Shown piece by piece: positions 51,930 to 62,241 of a stretch of 64,000 bases of DNA. A program made the translations under genes and the position numbers. Origin of the DNA: Leishmania infantum JPCM5. Lineage: Eukaryota > Euglenozoa > Kinetoplastea > Trypanosomatida > Trypanosomatidae. The stretch is taken from positions 224,001 through 288,000 of the forward strand of contig NC_009389.2 in the NCBI RefSeq assembly GCF_000002875.2, written 5' to 3'. The notes beneath the pieces are model-generated. The model had not been told where the DNA came from and did not search any database. It saw only the letters and a list, made by a program, of their open reading frames with translations. How positions within the stretch are numbered: the stretch's first letter is position 1; each line of letters opens with the position of its first letter.

Positions 51930-54900
51930 CTATTGCACCACGGCTACATTCTGGCCGCCTAGGACGAGCCCGTCCTGTCCTTCCCCCNGTCCCCTCTTCC
52001 CATGTGTACCGTCCCACCGGCACCACGCGGACCTGGGTGGACTGCACGCCCTGATCCAGGCGAGCAGCGCCCAGAGCCTGGAAGTCATGCGAGGCGTGCT
52101 GCGAGTCGCCACATTCACGAACGGCCCTCGCAGCGTGATTTGCCAGCGAGGCTCGATGCCATCTGCACGTCCGACACGGTGGTGGCGGCGGTGCCTCGGC
52201 TCGGGCCGCTGCCAAGGCAGGAGTGGAGGCGTCGTTGGCGAACACGCAGGGAAGGGTCATGATGCGTGTGGCCAGTAGCACGACTTGCTGCACACGGCCA
52301 GAGTACACAAATCCCCATGCCGCGTGATCATTGCGACCCGCAGCGCCCGGAACAGCAGTGCCGTCGTTTTCCTCCTGCGCCCTTCGCTCCCGCAACGCGC
52401 GATCGTGGCGAGACTGCTCGACGTAGAGCTGCAGCACCTCCACCGCCACGGCGCACCACAGCGGCAGGTGGGCAATCCGGCCCTGCAGCTCACTGCACAG
52501 AAAGCTTTCCATCATGAGCAGCGAGGATGCGACGTCGTCGCTCAGGTTTGCCTCCGACGTGTCTCGGGGCCTCGGGGGAAGGGAGAGAAGGCGGACGCGC
52601 AGGCGAGCGAGCGCGGCGCGCTCAAAGGCGGCGTGCAGCAGCATGCCTTCAACAGTGGTTCTGTGCAGCCGCATCGACGCGGCGGCGCGCGCGAGCGGCG
52701 ACAAGGCCGACGATCTCGAGACATGCAAGGATGTTGACTGCGGCGCGAACTGCCGCGTGTGCAATGAGGATGAGGGAAGCACCTCCAGCCGCGGCACAAG
52801 CACAGTCAAGGAGACACACTGCTCGAGCTGCTTCCAAGCGAGCAAGACGCTCGCCATCACAGCCCACAGCCGCTCCGTCTCGTCGCAGAAGTGGGCGTAG
52901 TTGCTCACTGGATCCGCCTCCGCCTCGTCGTCCTTGCCCTTCGCCGTCTGCGACGGTTGCGTCGTGGATGGCCTCGAGATAGCCTGCTTGTCCAGCGACG
53001 CCGCGTTCGCCGAATCCGCCCCCGGCAGAGGTGGTGCGGCAGTCGCAGTGGACCCTGGAGGGGCGGCGGAAGAGCGCCGACAACTTCGCCGAGTCTCGCG
53101 CAGTCCCCAGCGCCGTCGCTGACGAGACATCGCCGAGCTCCGACGCGCGTTCGAGACCCCCACAAATCTGGAGAGCGTCTGCACGGCAAGGAGTGGCAGC
53201 AGCACCGTCGGCGAGGTGCCTTGAGCACGCGCGAGGTGGGGAGGGGGAGGGGGAGAGGGAGAGGTGGCAGTGGGCCCGGGTGCCCGCTCAGCCGCTGTGC
53301 CGGGAGCCTGCCACCCATCATGGGGAGGAAGCGGAGCGTACCGTGGGTGCCGAGGCGGCTGCCTCTGGGGATGCGGGTGGCCAAAAACCGCTGCCCTCGC
53401 CTCCTCAAGCGCGTTGCGCTCGCCATCGTTATGCGCATCGCTCATCGCCGACTCGCCAGCTTGGCCTTCGCCGCCGTCGCCCCGCCGCAACGGCGCATAG
53501 CGATGGTGGTGGCGGTAGTACAGCAGATGAAACCTATACAGAGCGGGGTCGAGCAGCTGCCCCGCGGCCAAACAGCCACACGTGCACGTAGAGTCGTCGA
53601 CGCTCCTGGCGAGCGGCGGTGGAGCTGCCGTTGGCTCGGATGATGCTTTTTCTGGCGTCTGCCACGCCTCCTCGCAGGCGTGCACGAAAAAGCAGACCTC
53701 TGTCGCCGTCGTCGCCGCGATGTCCTGCAGCACCGCCACGGGCAGCACTGGTGGTGGTGCTGCCCGCATGGCATCCAGCGCCGCGCAGACGCTGAGGCCC
53801 AGCGCGAGACAGGCACTCGCGTCACGTGGGTAGTGCGTGAGGAGGTTCCACAGGTGCTCCTGCTGTTGCGACCGATGCGGGACGTGACAACTCGTGACAC
53901 TGCAGCCGGAGCTGCTGCCACGTTGCTCCTTGTCGGCGTCGTGCTTGTTAATTACATGGCTAGCCGACGGCCGCGGTGGTGGTGAAGGAGACGACGTTGC
54001 ACGCAGCGGTGGACGAGGAGGGTGGCGCGCGGAAGGGGAAAAAGACGCCGCGGCCCACGAGCACCCCTCCGCGGGAGTCCGTCGATGCGGACTGGACTGG
54101 GACTGCGGCGCCGTGACCTCCACGCAGCCCCAGCGTACTGAGAGAAAGTGAGTGCAAGCGGTGCCATCTTCGGGCATAGGGACCCCTGCTGCGGCCGCTG
54201 CAGGTGATAGTGGCGGTGTCCGAGAGAGGTAGCGGCAGAGAAGGCTTGCTAGTGTCGCAGGAATGTCATACGTATACGGGCGAGCGCCCCGGAGGGACGT
54301 CCGCAGCGGCTGCTGCTGCGGTGAGGCAGGCGGTGGCCGTCCGTCGCTTGCCGACCACGGTCGGTGGCCAAGACATCGCTTCAGCTTGGCGTTGCCGCCG
54401 TGATGTGTGGCGCCATTTAGAGGGTGAGCTCGTGCACGCGGATTCCAAGACAGCTCGGACGCGTGCTCGGCTCTGCGCTCCTCGTCATCAGCACTCGCAG
54501 CCCCGGAGCTGCCGTGTGCTGCTGTTGTCACTAGCGGGGGGCTGACACGCATGCCATCTAGCATGTTCGAGCTGCGGCTGCGACTACCCACGGCTGTGAC
54601 ACTGCTGAGGCTGACCCCCGTCGACCGTGCATCTTCGTTCGCACGTTCGTGACGGGCGTGCGCACGCGTGAAGAGATGCTGTGGCGGCGGTGTCGGTAAG
54701 GACAACTCTGGCGCTGATGCCGAGCGCGACCGCCAGCGACGCCGAGACGCACGCTGCAGACGCCCTGGACGTTGCTGTGGTGGAGCGACGTGGCGCGGCT
54801 GCTCAAGAGCCGCTTCTGGAGATGAGGCGCAAGTCGTGGCGCTCACAACGTCGACCTCCTCGCTTGCGTTCGCATCGCGTGTGTGTGTGATGTCCGATCG

Positions 54901-54975
54901 ACCCGGCACTTGTGCAAGCGGTGATGCGGGCGACCGCGCAGGAAGTCCGTCATGTTGTCTGACATTTGTGTGCAT
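51930..54975 (-). CDS. Unknown large protein, 3' end damaged by ambiguous base
   Basis: About 1014 aa from the ATG at 54975. No domain recognised. The first 250 residues are Ser/Arg/Pro-rich; ordered helical stretches appear later, e.g. EHLWNLLTHYPRDASACLAL, AVLQDIAATTATEVCFFVHA, ETERLWAVMASVLLAWKQL and LQGRIAHLPLWCAVAVEVLQ. The last two thirds have the codon bias of real genes down to about 52030. The end is uncertain: an unknown base at 51988 sits in a C-run, and if it is spurious the frame ends at a stop at 51930 (span is 3n+1, as this requires). Without that shift the frame would run through the CA repeat and the N gap, which is implausible. A cluster CRTCRWHRASLANHA near the C-terminus has few cysteines and is not a convincing zinc site. 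Confidence 0.6.
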
Positions 54976-55654
54976 CTAAGCGCTTGTGTGTCGCTGTGCG
55001 AGCGTCTCGCAGCCTCGAGGAAAACACACGATGGAAAAGGAGCCATCACGCCTTCCGCAGAGGAGTGGCACGGGGTGATGCCCGCAGAGCGAGGGAAAGG
55101 GAGAGAGAAAAAGATGATCAGGTCGACAGGATGAGTTGGTGGGCGGATGCACAGAGTAGGGCGTGTGCTTGTGCTCGACGTGCAGCTGAACCCGAACACA
55201 CACACACACAGACATAAGACCACTCAAACACATGAGCTGTGGGCAGTATCACTGCGCACAGCGAGGCGGATGCGTGTGGATGCATAGACGCTGGAGGGCA
55301 GAGGCGCAGTCGCAGGAAAGAGTCGTGGCAGCGAAACCGCCGTTCCGCCTCCTCGGAAATGCACGCTCACCGCCGTAGAGACCCTCCACCTCTCCTCCAC
55401 CTCCCCTGACAGCACGACCTCCCAGAGAGAAGAGCGCGCCTCTGCAGCGCGACATGGGCGGAACCGATGGCAATCAAGCTGCTGCCATCGGCGGCCGCCT
55501 TGAACGTGCGGCACCCGGCTTGTGCCGGCATCTTCCCCTCTCGCCTTCTCCCGACGTGAGCGTCGCGTGCGTGTGCGTGTTTCGCATTTATGCAGGTGCC
55601 GCGGCAGCGGGCAGCGCCCCTTTCTGCACCGATGCTGTTCTATGTCTTGAAGTC

Positions 55655-55689
<35 letters not shown>

Positions 55690-55988
55690 CCAAAGAGCCA
55701 CGGCAGCGACGCGGCTCGGAGGCGGCGGTGGTGGTGGGATGCGTCATGGGCGAGACTTGCACATGCTGTGGTGATGGCTGCGGTACGCATCTGTGGCGGC
55801 TGGCAACGAACGGCAATGCCGTGACGCATCATAGCGAACATGGCTGCTGCTGTGGTGGTGCCCATCCTCGTCATGTACCGACTCACGCCACCTCATCACC
55901 ACTTTTCTCTGCTTTCCTCTCTGTCTCTCTGTCGCGCGCATGCCACGCACGCGTTTCGGAAACCCGAGCAGCGCGTTGCACTGCTGTG
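54976..55988. other. Spacer, no gene seen
   Basis: About 1 kb between the unknown gene and the UBL/PDZ gene stop. A GT run of about 31 bp occupies 55658-55688 and a CA run 55196-55212. Confidence 0.55.
55658..55688. repeat. GT microsatellite
   Basis: Uninterrupted GT run in the 3' UTR region of the UBL/CesT/PDZ gene. Confidence 0.95.
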
Positions 55989-58373
55989 CTACAGCGCTCG
56001 TCCTGCCTCTACGCGCACCGTCACCACCATCGCCACCCCACCACGGTTGATGCGCACCGGCACAAGCATGCCTGGCGTCAGCTGCTCCTCGATGACACGG
56101 CGGAAGTCGCCGACGTTGCGGACGCGCGTCCCGTTCAGCTCCTCGATGAGGTCGTTCGGCTGCACCCCAGCGAGCACCGACGGACCCGCCGCGTTCACTA
56201 CGAGGACGCCGTCCTGGTAGTGTGTCGGCACCCCATTGACCAGCACGGTGCCGGTCACCTCGAGTCCCAGGACCGGAATAACACGCTTGGCACTGCCGCC
56301 GAACGACGAGGTGTACGGCGCCGCCAGTGGTGTCGCCGCTACCACCGCCGTGTTGGGGGCCTGCAACGGAGATGGGGAGGCCGCGGAACTTTTCGGGTGA
56401 GGGCTGGCGATGCTGGTGGCCGCTGAGCCGGCATGCGGGGCGCTGCGGGCCATGGAGGGCGATAAGGAGGATGCGGCGGAAGTGTACACATGGTGCTGTG
56501 GCGGTTGCCGTGCCGCCGCTGGCGGGGTTGCAGGCACAGCACCAGTACCACCGCTCTGACCGTGGCCCTCCTGAGCCTCCAGGGTCTGCAAGAACTCCGT
56601 AAGCTTCGTGCGCCAGTGCCGGAGACAGTGCAAGAACTGCGGCGCCAGGGTGCGCAGCGACCACGGTTGGCTCGTCGGCATGTACAGGCTGGCCGACATG
56701 AGGACAAAGTCGTTCCGCAACGAGGCACCGACGCCGCCGCCGCACATCTCGCGCCCCAGCAGCGACGCCTCCAGCAGGAACTCGTACAGCTTCAGCCGAC
56801 CCTCGGTCGTGGCCTGCACTACCGGCGGCAGCGACGCCAGCAAGGTTGAGTACAGGTAGAGTCGCTCCGTCGCGGCGTCGTACATCACGAGAAGCGTGTA
56901 CTCGCCGTCGACGCTGATGACGCAGGTGTTACTGTCGTCAAACTGCAGCCCATCGCGGAGGCCGAGATCGTCGCCGAGGCGCCGCAGGTTCTCCTCAGCG
57001 TTCTCGCGCGCATCGTAGAAGCCGCCATCTGGCACCGTTGCCACCGCAGCAACGCTGTGGCCGGCGTGCGACAGCGGGGACGACGATGGCCCGCGGCTAC
57101 GCACGAGGTCGTTGTTGCTCGTGTCCTGAGCACTTGCGACCGACTTGCGGGTGTGACTTTTGAACCCCGTGACGCTCATCTTGGAGTTGAGGCCGTGACG
57201 CTGCGCGCTAGGCCAGTGGCTACTGCCGTCGCCCGCCGGCTCCTCATCTTCTGCATTGTCGTCGATTTCTCCCTCTTCGGTCAGCAACAGCGCCGCCGCC
57301 TCGCGCTGCAGCGCCCGCGGTGCCTCGACGCCAAGCTGGGCGTAGTAGTGCAGTCGCTGCTTCACGGCCAGGCGGCGGTCCATGTCCAGTGCTCGCGCTT
57401 CACGGATGCGAGCGAGCCGCAGATGCTCTATGTCGATTTCACGTGCCCGCAGCTCAAGCTCCCGAGCCTTGGTGGTGGCCTCGAAGTTCTCTTGCTCCAG
57501 CTGCGCCCGCTCTCGCTCGGCGTCGAAGAATGCCTGTTGCTGCGCCAGCAGTGCCTTCTTCTTCTCATTCTCGAGCTTCAGTATCGCGACGGCGCGGGCG
57601 GCCTCCTGCTCGGCACGGAGTTGCTCACGACGCTCCACCAGCTTCGCCGCGCGCTCGGTCGCACGTGCCGCCTCCTGCGCCCGCAGCACGGCCAGCCGCT
57701 CCCGCTCGCGTGCCGCCTCGGCCTCCTTTTCGTTCATGCGCTGCAGCTCTTCTTCCGCGCTCTCGCGTTGCCGCTGGAGTTGGCGACGGCGCAGGTTCGC
57801 CTGGTCCATTTCTTCTTCAACGTGGCGCATCGTGTGCCGCAACACGTCATCCCGCACAACGTCGTCTTTGCGCAGCATCTCATCCTGCTGCTGGAGCGTC
57901 TGCAGCTCCAGCAGGCGGCGCTGGCGCGACATCGGAAACGGTGACGACAACGAAGACGACGCGGGAGAGCCGGCGACTGCAGCGCCGACGGGCGACTGCG
58001 TGCCCCTCGCCTCTCGCATTCGCGGGCTGTGGCGCTGCCACGCACCTCCGTCGCCATCACCTTCGCCGCCGTTACACTGGCGCGGTGGATGCCGGGGCTC
58101 CACGGAGAGGGTGGCTCCATTGCCGATGCCGAGGCTGGAGCACAGGTCCTTGTCGTTGCTCAGCGGCACTCCGTTGAGGTGCAGCACCATGTCTTGCAGC
58201 GGGATGGGGCACGAGCTGGCGGCGGCGAGGCACTGCTTCACCTTGCCAATTGTGAGGCGGCCTATGGGGGTGCGCAAGCTGAGCTTGTACCGCTTGCCTT
58301 CATCGGAATAGATAATGTTCAGATGCTCGCGGGGCTGCGACGGAGCGGCAGCAAGGGCGTCGACGGCGCTCAT
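55989..58373 (-). CDS. UBL, coiled-coil, CesT-like and PDZ domain protein
   Basis: This encodes 794 aa from MSAVDALAAAPS at 58373; the frame is open to 59072 but that part is UTR-like. Order seen: a ubiquitin-like fold at about 17-95 (HLNIIYSDEGKRYKLSL, LQDMVLHLNGVPLSNDKDL, GIGNGATLSVEPR); a long charged coiled coil at about 150-345; a disordered linker; a domain at about 459-600 resembling the bacterial type III secretion chaperone fold CesT/Tir (NLRRLGDDLGLRDGLQFDD, NTCVISVDGEYTLLVMYDA, RLYLYSTLLASLP, FLLEASLLGREMCGGGVG); a second linker; and a PDZ domain at 696-794 (DGVLVVNAAGPSVLAGVQPN, DLIEELNGTRVRNVGDFR). The PDZ is of the HtrA-like circular type. No protease domain is present. The combination suggests a scaffold; partner and location are unknown. 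Confidence 0.85.
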   Translation of the reverse strand: MSAVDALAAAPSQPREHLNIIYSDEGKRYKLSLRTPIGRLTIGKVKQCLAAASSCPIPLQDMVLHLNGVPLSNDKDLCSSLGIGNGATLSVEPRHPPRQCNGGEGDGDGGAWQRHSPRMREARGTQSPVGAAVAGSPASSSLSSPFPMSRQRRLLELQTLQQQDEMLRKDDVVRDDVLRHTMRHVEEEMDQANLRRRQLQRQRESAEEELQRMNEKEAEAARERERLAVLRAQEAARATERAAKLVERREQLRAEQEAARAVAILKLENEKKKALLAQQQAFFDAERERAQLEQENFEATTKARELELRAREIDIEHLRLARIREARALDMDRRLAVKQRLHYYAQLGVEAPRALQREAAALLLTEEGEIDDNAEDEEPAGDGSSHWPSAQRHGLNSKMSVTGFKSHTRKSVASAQDTSNNDLVRSRGPSSSPLSHAGHSVAAVATVPDGGFYDARENAEENLRRLGDDLGLRDGLQFDDSNTCVISVDGEYTLLVMYDAATERLYLYSTLLASLPPVVQATTEGRLKLYEFLLEASLLGREMCGGGVGASLRNDFVLMSASLYMPTSQPWSLRTLAPQFLHCLRHWRTKLTEFLQTLEAQEGHGQSGGTGAVPATPPAAARQPPQHHVYTSAASSLSPSMARSAPHAGSAATSIASPHPKSSAASPSPLQAPNTAVVAATPLAAPYTSSFGGSAKRVIPVLGLEVTGTVLVNGVPTHYQDGVLVVNAAGPSVLAGVQPNDLIEELNGTRVRNVGDFRRVIEEQLTPGMLVPVRINRGGVAMVVTVRVEAGRAL

Positions 58374-61300
58374 GAAGCACGGTGCCCGTGTAACTTGTGT
58401 TGTGCGCTGGCTTGTAAAGGAGGGCTTCTCTCTAGGCGCCCGACGCGTGCTTCGCGTCTGTGTGGAGGAATGCAGTGGCGCGCCCAAAGTTCTTGCTCGG
58501 CCACTCTTGTCACCGTGGCGGCGGCGGCGGCGGCGAGGCTTCCGACAACACAACCTCACCAAAGGATAGATGCACTCCCCTCCAAAAAACAAACGAGCAA
58601 ACAGTATGATGGAAAGGAACGGGGGAGGAGGAGGTGGCGCGCGGCTCAGCGCTGTACGTTGTGTGTCTACGGGGGGTGTCTCCCACAGTGAGCCGTCAAC
58701 AACAGGAGACGCGACAGAAAACACACCCCACCCCGTGCGAGGGAGTGTGGACGGGGGGGAAGAATGGGCCCTGCGGTGCACGACGCTGTAGATGCTGCTG
58801 CCGCGGCGACTCGGGAAAATGGCAACAGAGGCCGTACCCCTTCTTGTTCTTCCGTCTTCTCGATAGCGGTGGTCGTCGTGCTCAGTGGTGGATGGTATGA
58901 GCAGTCCTACGTCGTGGTATCCAGGCGAGACGAGGGAGAGAAAGGTTATGGCACTAGAGGCAGCGACGTCCGTGCCGACGCTGGTGTAGGTACACGTGTG
59001 TGTGTGTGCGTGTGTGCAGGATAAGGAGAGGGGAGAAGACAAGGGCAGCGTGCACGTGAAGAGTAATAACATTGCCTAGGAGAGCCGCAGTCGCGGCAGC
59101 ATCCCCGAAAACGGTATAGCGCCCGCTGCCCTTCCATCCTTCTCTACTCGTCTCTCCCAATGACGCGTGTCGGATGCAGAGCACCCCACTGTCGGCTGCA
59201 AGCATCGCTGCTTCGCTTCTTCAGCGCGCGTCCGTGTCTCCGCCATACAGCGTGAGGTGACATACGTCACCATCACGGACTTTGCGGCAGGGCCCCAACA
59301 TCGTGTGGCGGGAAGCGGCCGTAGACATACACGCCGGTACAGCAGTACGCCGACTCGGTCATCGGAGCACGGCTTCCCCCCCCCCACCTCACCAGGAGGC
59401 GTTGCGAGGGCCGGCGGTGGGATACGCTCGAGACACGTTGTCCGTGATATGGATGGCACAGGTATGTGCTGGCTATCGAAGGTCACCCCGAAGAAAACAC
59501 CGCTCATGACCTAACCGCCGACAGCAGCAGCGATACGTCGCCCTCACCTCCCCAAGGAGTTGGGGTGCTGGACCCTGTATACCGCGCACGCAGGTGCGCT
59601 CTCTCCACCTTTCCCCTCCCTGTTCTCCTGTAGGTTACATAAAACACACGAATATGCGCGCACCCGTTCGATTCGGACACGCGCGCAGACGTGTATCCGC
59701 GTGCGGAAACAGCAGGGAAGTACGCAGAACGAGGTCGCAAGGGAGAAAAGCGGGACGCTCAGTAGGGGGACGGCGGCTGCTGCCCTCCCCCCTCCCATCC
59801 ATCCATCTGCGCGACTACACAAGACAAGAGCAGGAGCGGGGAGCGAGAGGGTGTGAGTGAGTATCTACGCAGGTACGGTGTGCTGGCCTCCCTAACGCGT
59901 GCACTCGTCTGTTGGCAATTTGGTCGTTCGCCTCTTTCCCGTGACCTCTCGATATGCGCCGGGCGCTTCCAGGCGGTGGTGGTGGTGGTGGGGTGGGGGA
60001 GGTGGCCGCCTCCCGCGCGGCGTGAGGGCTTCGCCAAGGTCGGCGTGGCTGCATGCATGCACGGAACTCCGCCTCCCCTACCCGCCCCCACCGTTTCCCT
60101 ACACACACGCACACGGACGCCACAGACGCGACAAAGAAAAACACAACCAAAAAGGCAACGCAGGTGCAGTAAACAACCGAAAGAGGAGAAAGGAGTACGC
60201 CGACACACACACACACACACACGCATGCGTGCCGGGTTCAATGAAGGGTACACGGGAGAAAGGCAGGAAAAGTAAGACAGAGAACAACGAAGGCGACTAC
60301 TCGCATCCAGCTCGCCTCCCCACACACGCACAAATGCACGCATGAGGTGCATGAAGGGTACGAGATCCGCCGCAGCGGGGAGAGGGGTGGTGGCAGCACG
60401 GAAAGAAAAGCAACACGCGCACTCCGAAAAAGGAGAGAAGAGGAGGAGGGAATGGGGAGATGATAAAGAAAGGAGAGACTGGACATCGACGCACACACAC
60501 ACACACACGCATGCGTGCGCACACAGCAAAACAAGAGGGCTATGCAGTCACTGACGCAACGAGATCCCTCACGACACAAGTCACGGAGGAAAGGAGCCCC
60601 ATCCAGTAGAGAGCAAGGGGAAAGGAAAAAAAAGGAAGATAGCGCTTAGGAAAGCCGTTCGGCACGACTGCACTCCTCTACATGCGTGCACAGCGCGCGC
60701 ACACACACACACACACACCACACATATGCACATAATCCCATACATCGAGTGGGAACGTGGTGCTATGGCCCGCACACCTTGAGGGGGCGTTGATGGGTGC
60801 ATCTCTCCCCCTCTCTCGCATGAACACACACCCATACACACGCAGGGTGGAGAGCGAGACATCCAACAAGCCAATCCGCCCACTGGCCGTGCGCACGGGC
60901 AGCAGAACGCCGCCTCCCTTCATCCACCACCACCACCACCACCACCTCCTTGCTCTCCATGATGGAGGAAGACGAGAGGGCGACGAGGTGGAGGTGGAGG
61001 GGGGGGAGGGAACGGGTGAAACCATGAAAGAATCGTTGAAAGCAGAAGCAGCACCAGCAACAACACAGGAGCACGTGCGTATACACATGCACACGCGCAG
61101 ACCCTCCCCCCTCCCCCCACACACGCGCACGCAGACACAGACAGACGCGCGCATAGGCGATGCCGCGCAGCCTTCTTCTCGTTTCGTCTGTACGTGCCCT
61201 TGTATAGTGTGCACGACACGAATAAGGCTGGAGCACGAAGAGAGGAGAGGAGAGGAGGGGAGGGGAGGAGAGTGAGGAAGACGAAACATCGAGGACACAG

Positions 61301-61596
61301 ACACGCACGCGGGCGCGCATCGACCGAATAAACCAGCAACACACACACACACATGCGCACAGACATGCACGCTGAATATACAGATATACATGGAAACACG
61401 CTTAAGGCGAAAGGAACGGGTGGGTGGGTGAGGACCGCACGAGCAGAACCGACACACGTACACACAATCGATAATACGGAGATGACATCGCGTCCATGGC
61501 TAACGATGCGGGAGAAAGTGGATGGGATGGTGGGCAAGGGGGGGGTGGCGTCGGGTACCCTCACACACACACATATAAACACACACACACACATAT

Positions 61597-61639
<43 letters not shown>

Positions 61640-62241
61640 ACGTTGAGTCGCCGAGAAAGAACGAGAACGAGGCGGCTCGCCTTGTCCCTCGATCTGCTCC
61701 GTCAGTTCTGCCGTCATCAGTGGGCATTGCCGCTCCTCCCCATCCACGCCTACATACCCGGCGCTGGAAGACTCGGCATGATCATGCGCTGGCGACCGAC
61801 GCGGCTGCGCTGGAGAGGTGCGTGGGCGCTGCCGCCGCAAGCGGTGGTGGTGGTGTGGCAGGCTCCAGCCTGCCGCTGTTATTGCAACCAGCAATGCCGA
61901 CCACGTGCAGTTTCTCTGGCGGGTGCAGGGGTGGGTGTCACGGCGCCGGTGTCGGTGCCACTCCAAAGACTTCCCGCAAAGGTGCTCGTGCTGCGGCTGA
62001 GATGGCACTACAGCAGGTGCTTGTTACGTCACCGGCGGAGATGCCGACAACAGAGAACACTGCCACCCGCTCATCCGATGCGCGAATGGCGACAGTGCGG
62101 TGGAGTGCACCGGTCATTTCTCACCCTTGGCTCGGCACAGGCGCTGTGTTGGAGGCGACGATGACCGTCAGGGGGACGTCGACAGCGTGACGAGAGCGAC
62201 TGCGAGAGGGATCGGTACCCCTCTCTCCCTTTTCGGGTCAC
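58374..62241. other. 3.9 kb spacer, no gene accepted
   Basis: The longest gene-free stretch. 58374-59060 is upstream UTR of the UBL/PDZ gene. CA runs lie at 60205-60222, 60490-60510, 60699-60719 and 61562-61639, with a CAC run at 60929-60945 and GA/GGA runs at 61235-61275. From about 61650 to 62240 the sequence becomes non-repetitive and GC-rich and may hold decayed coding sequence (see findings). Confidence 0.5.
61562..61639. repeat. CA microsatellite with two 20-bp ACATATAAAC units
   Basis: CA tract interrupted twice by ATATAAAC in a 20-bp period, then about 40 bp of pure CA. Confidence 0.95.

Noticed and set aside
61720..62190. 156-codon plus-strand frame
   Set aside because: Would be the only plus-strand gene in a minus-strand unit; no domain. 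Reported only as part of the unusual 3' region.
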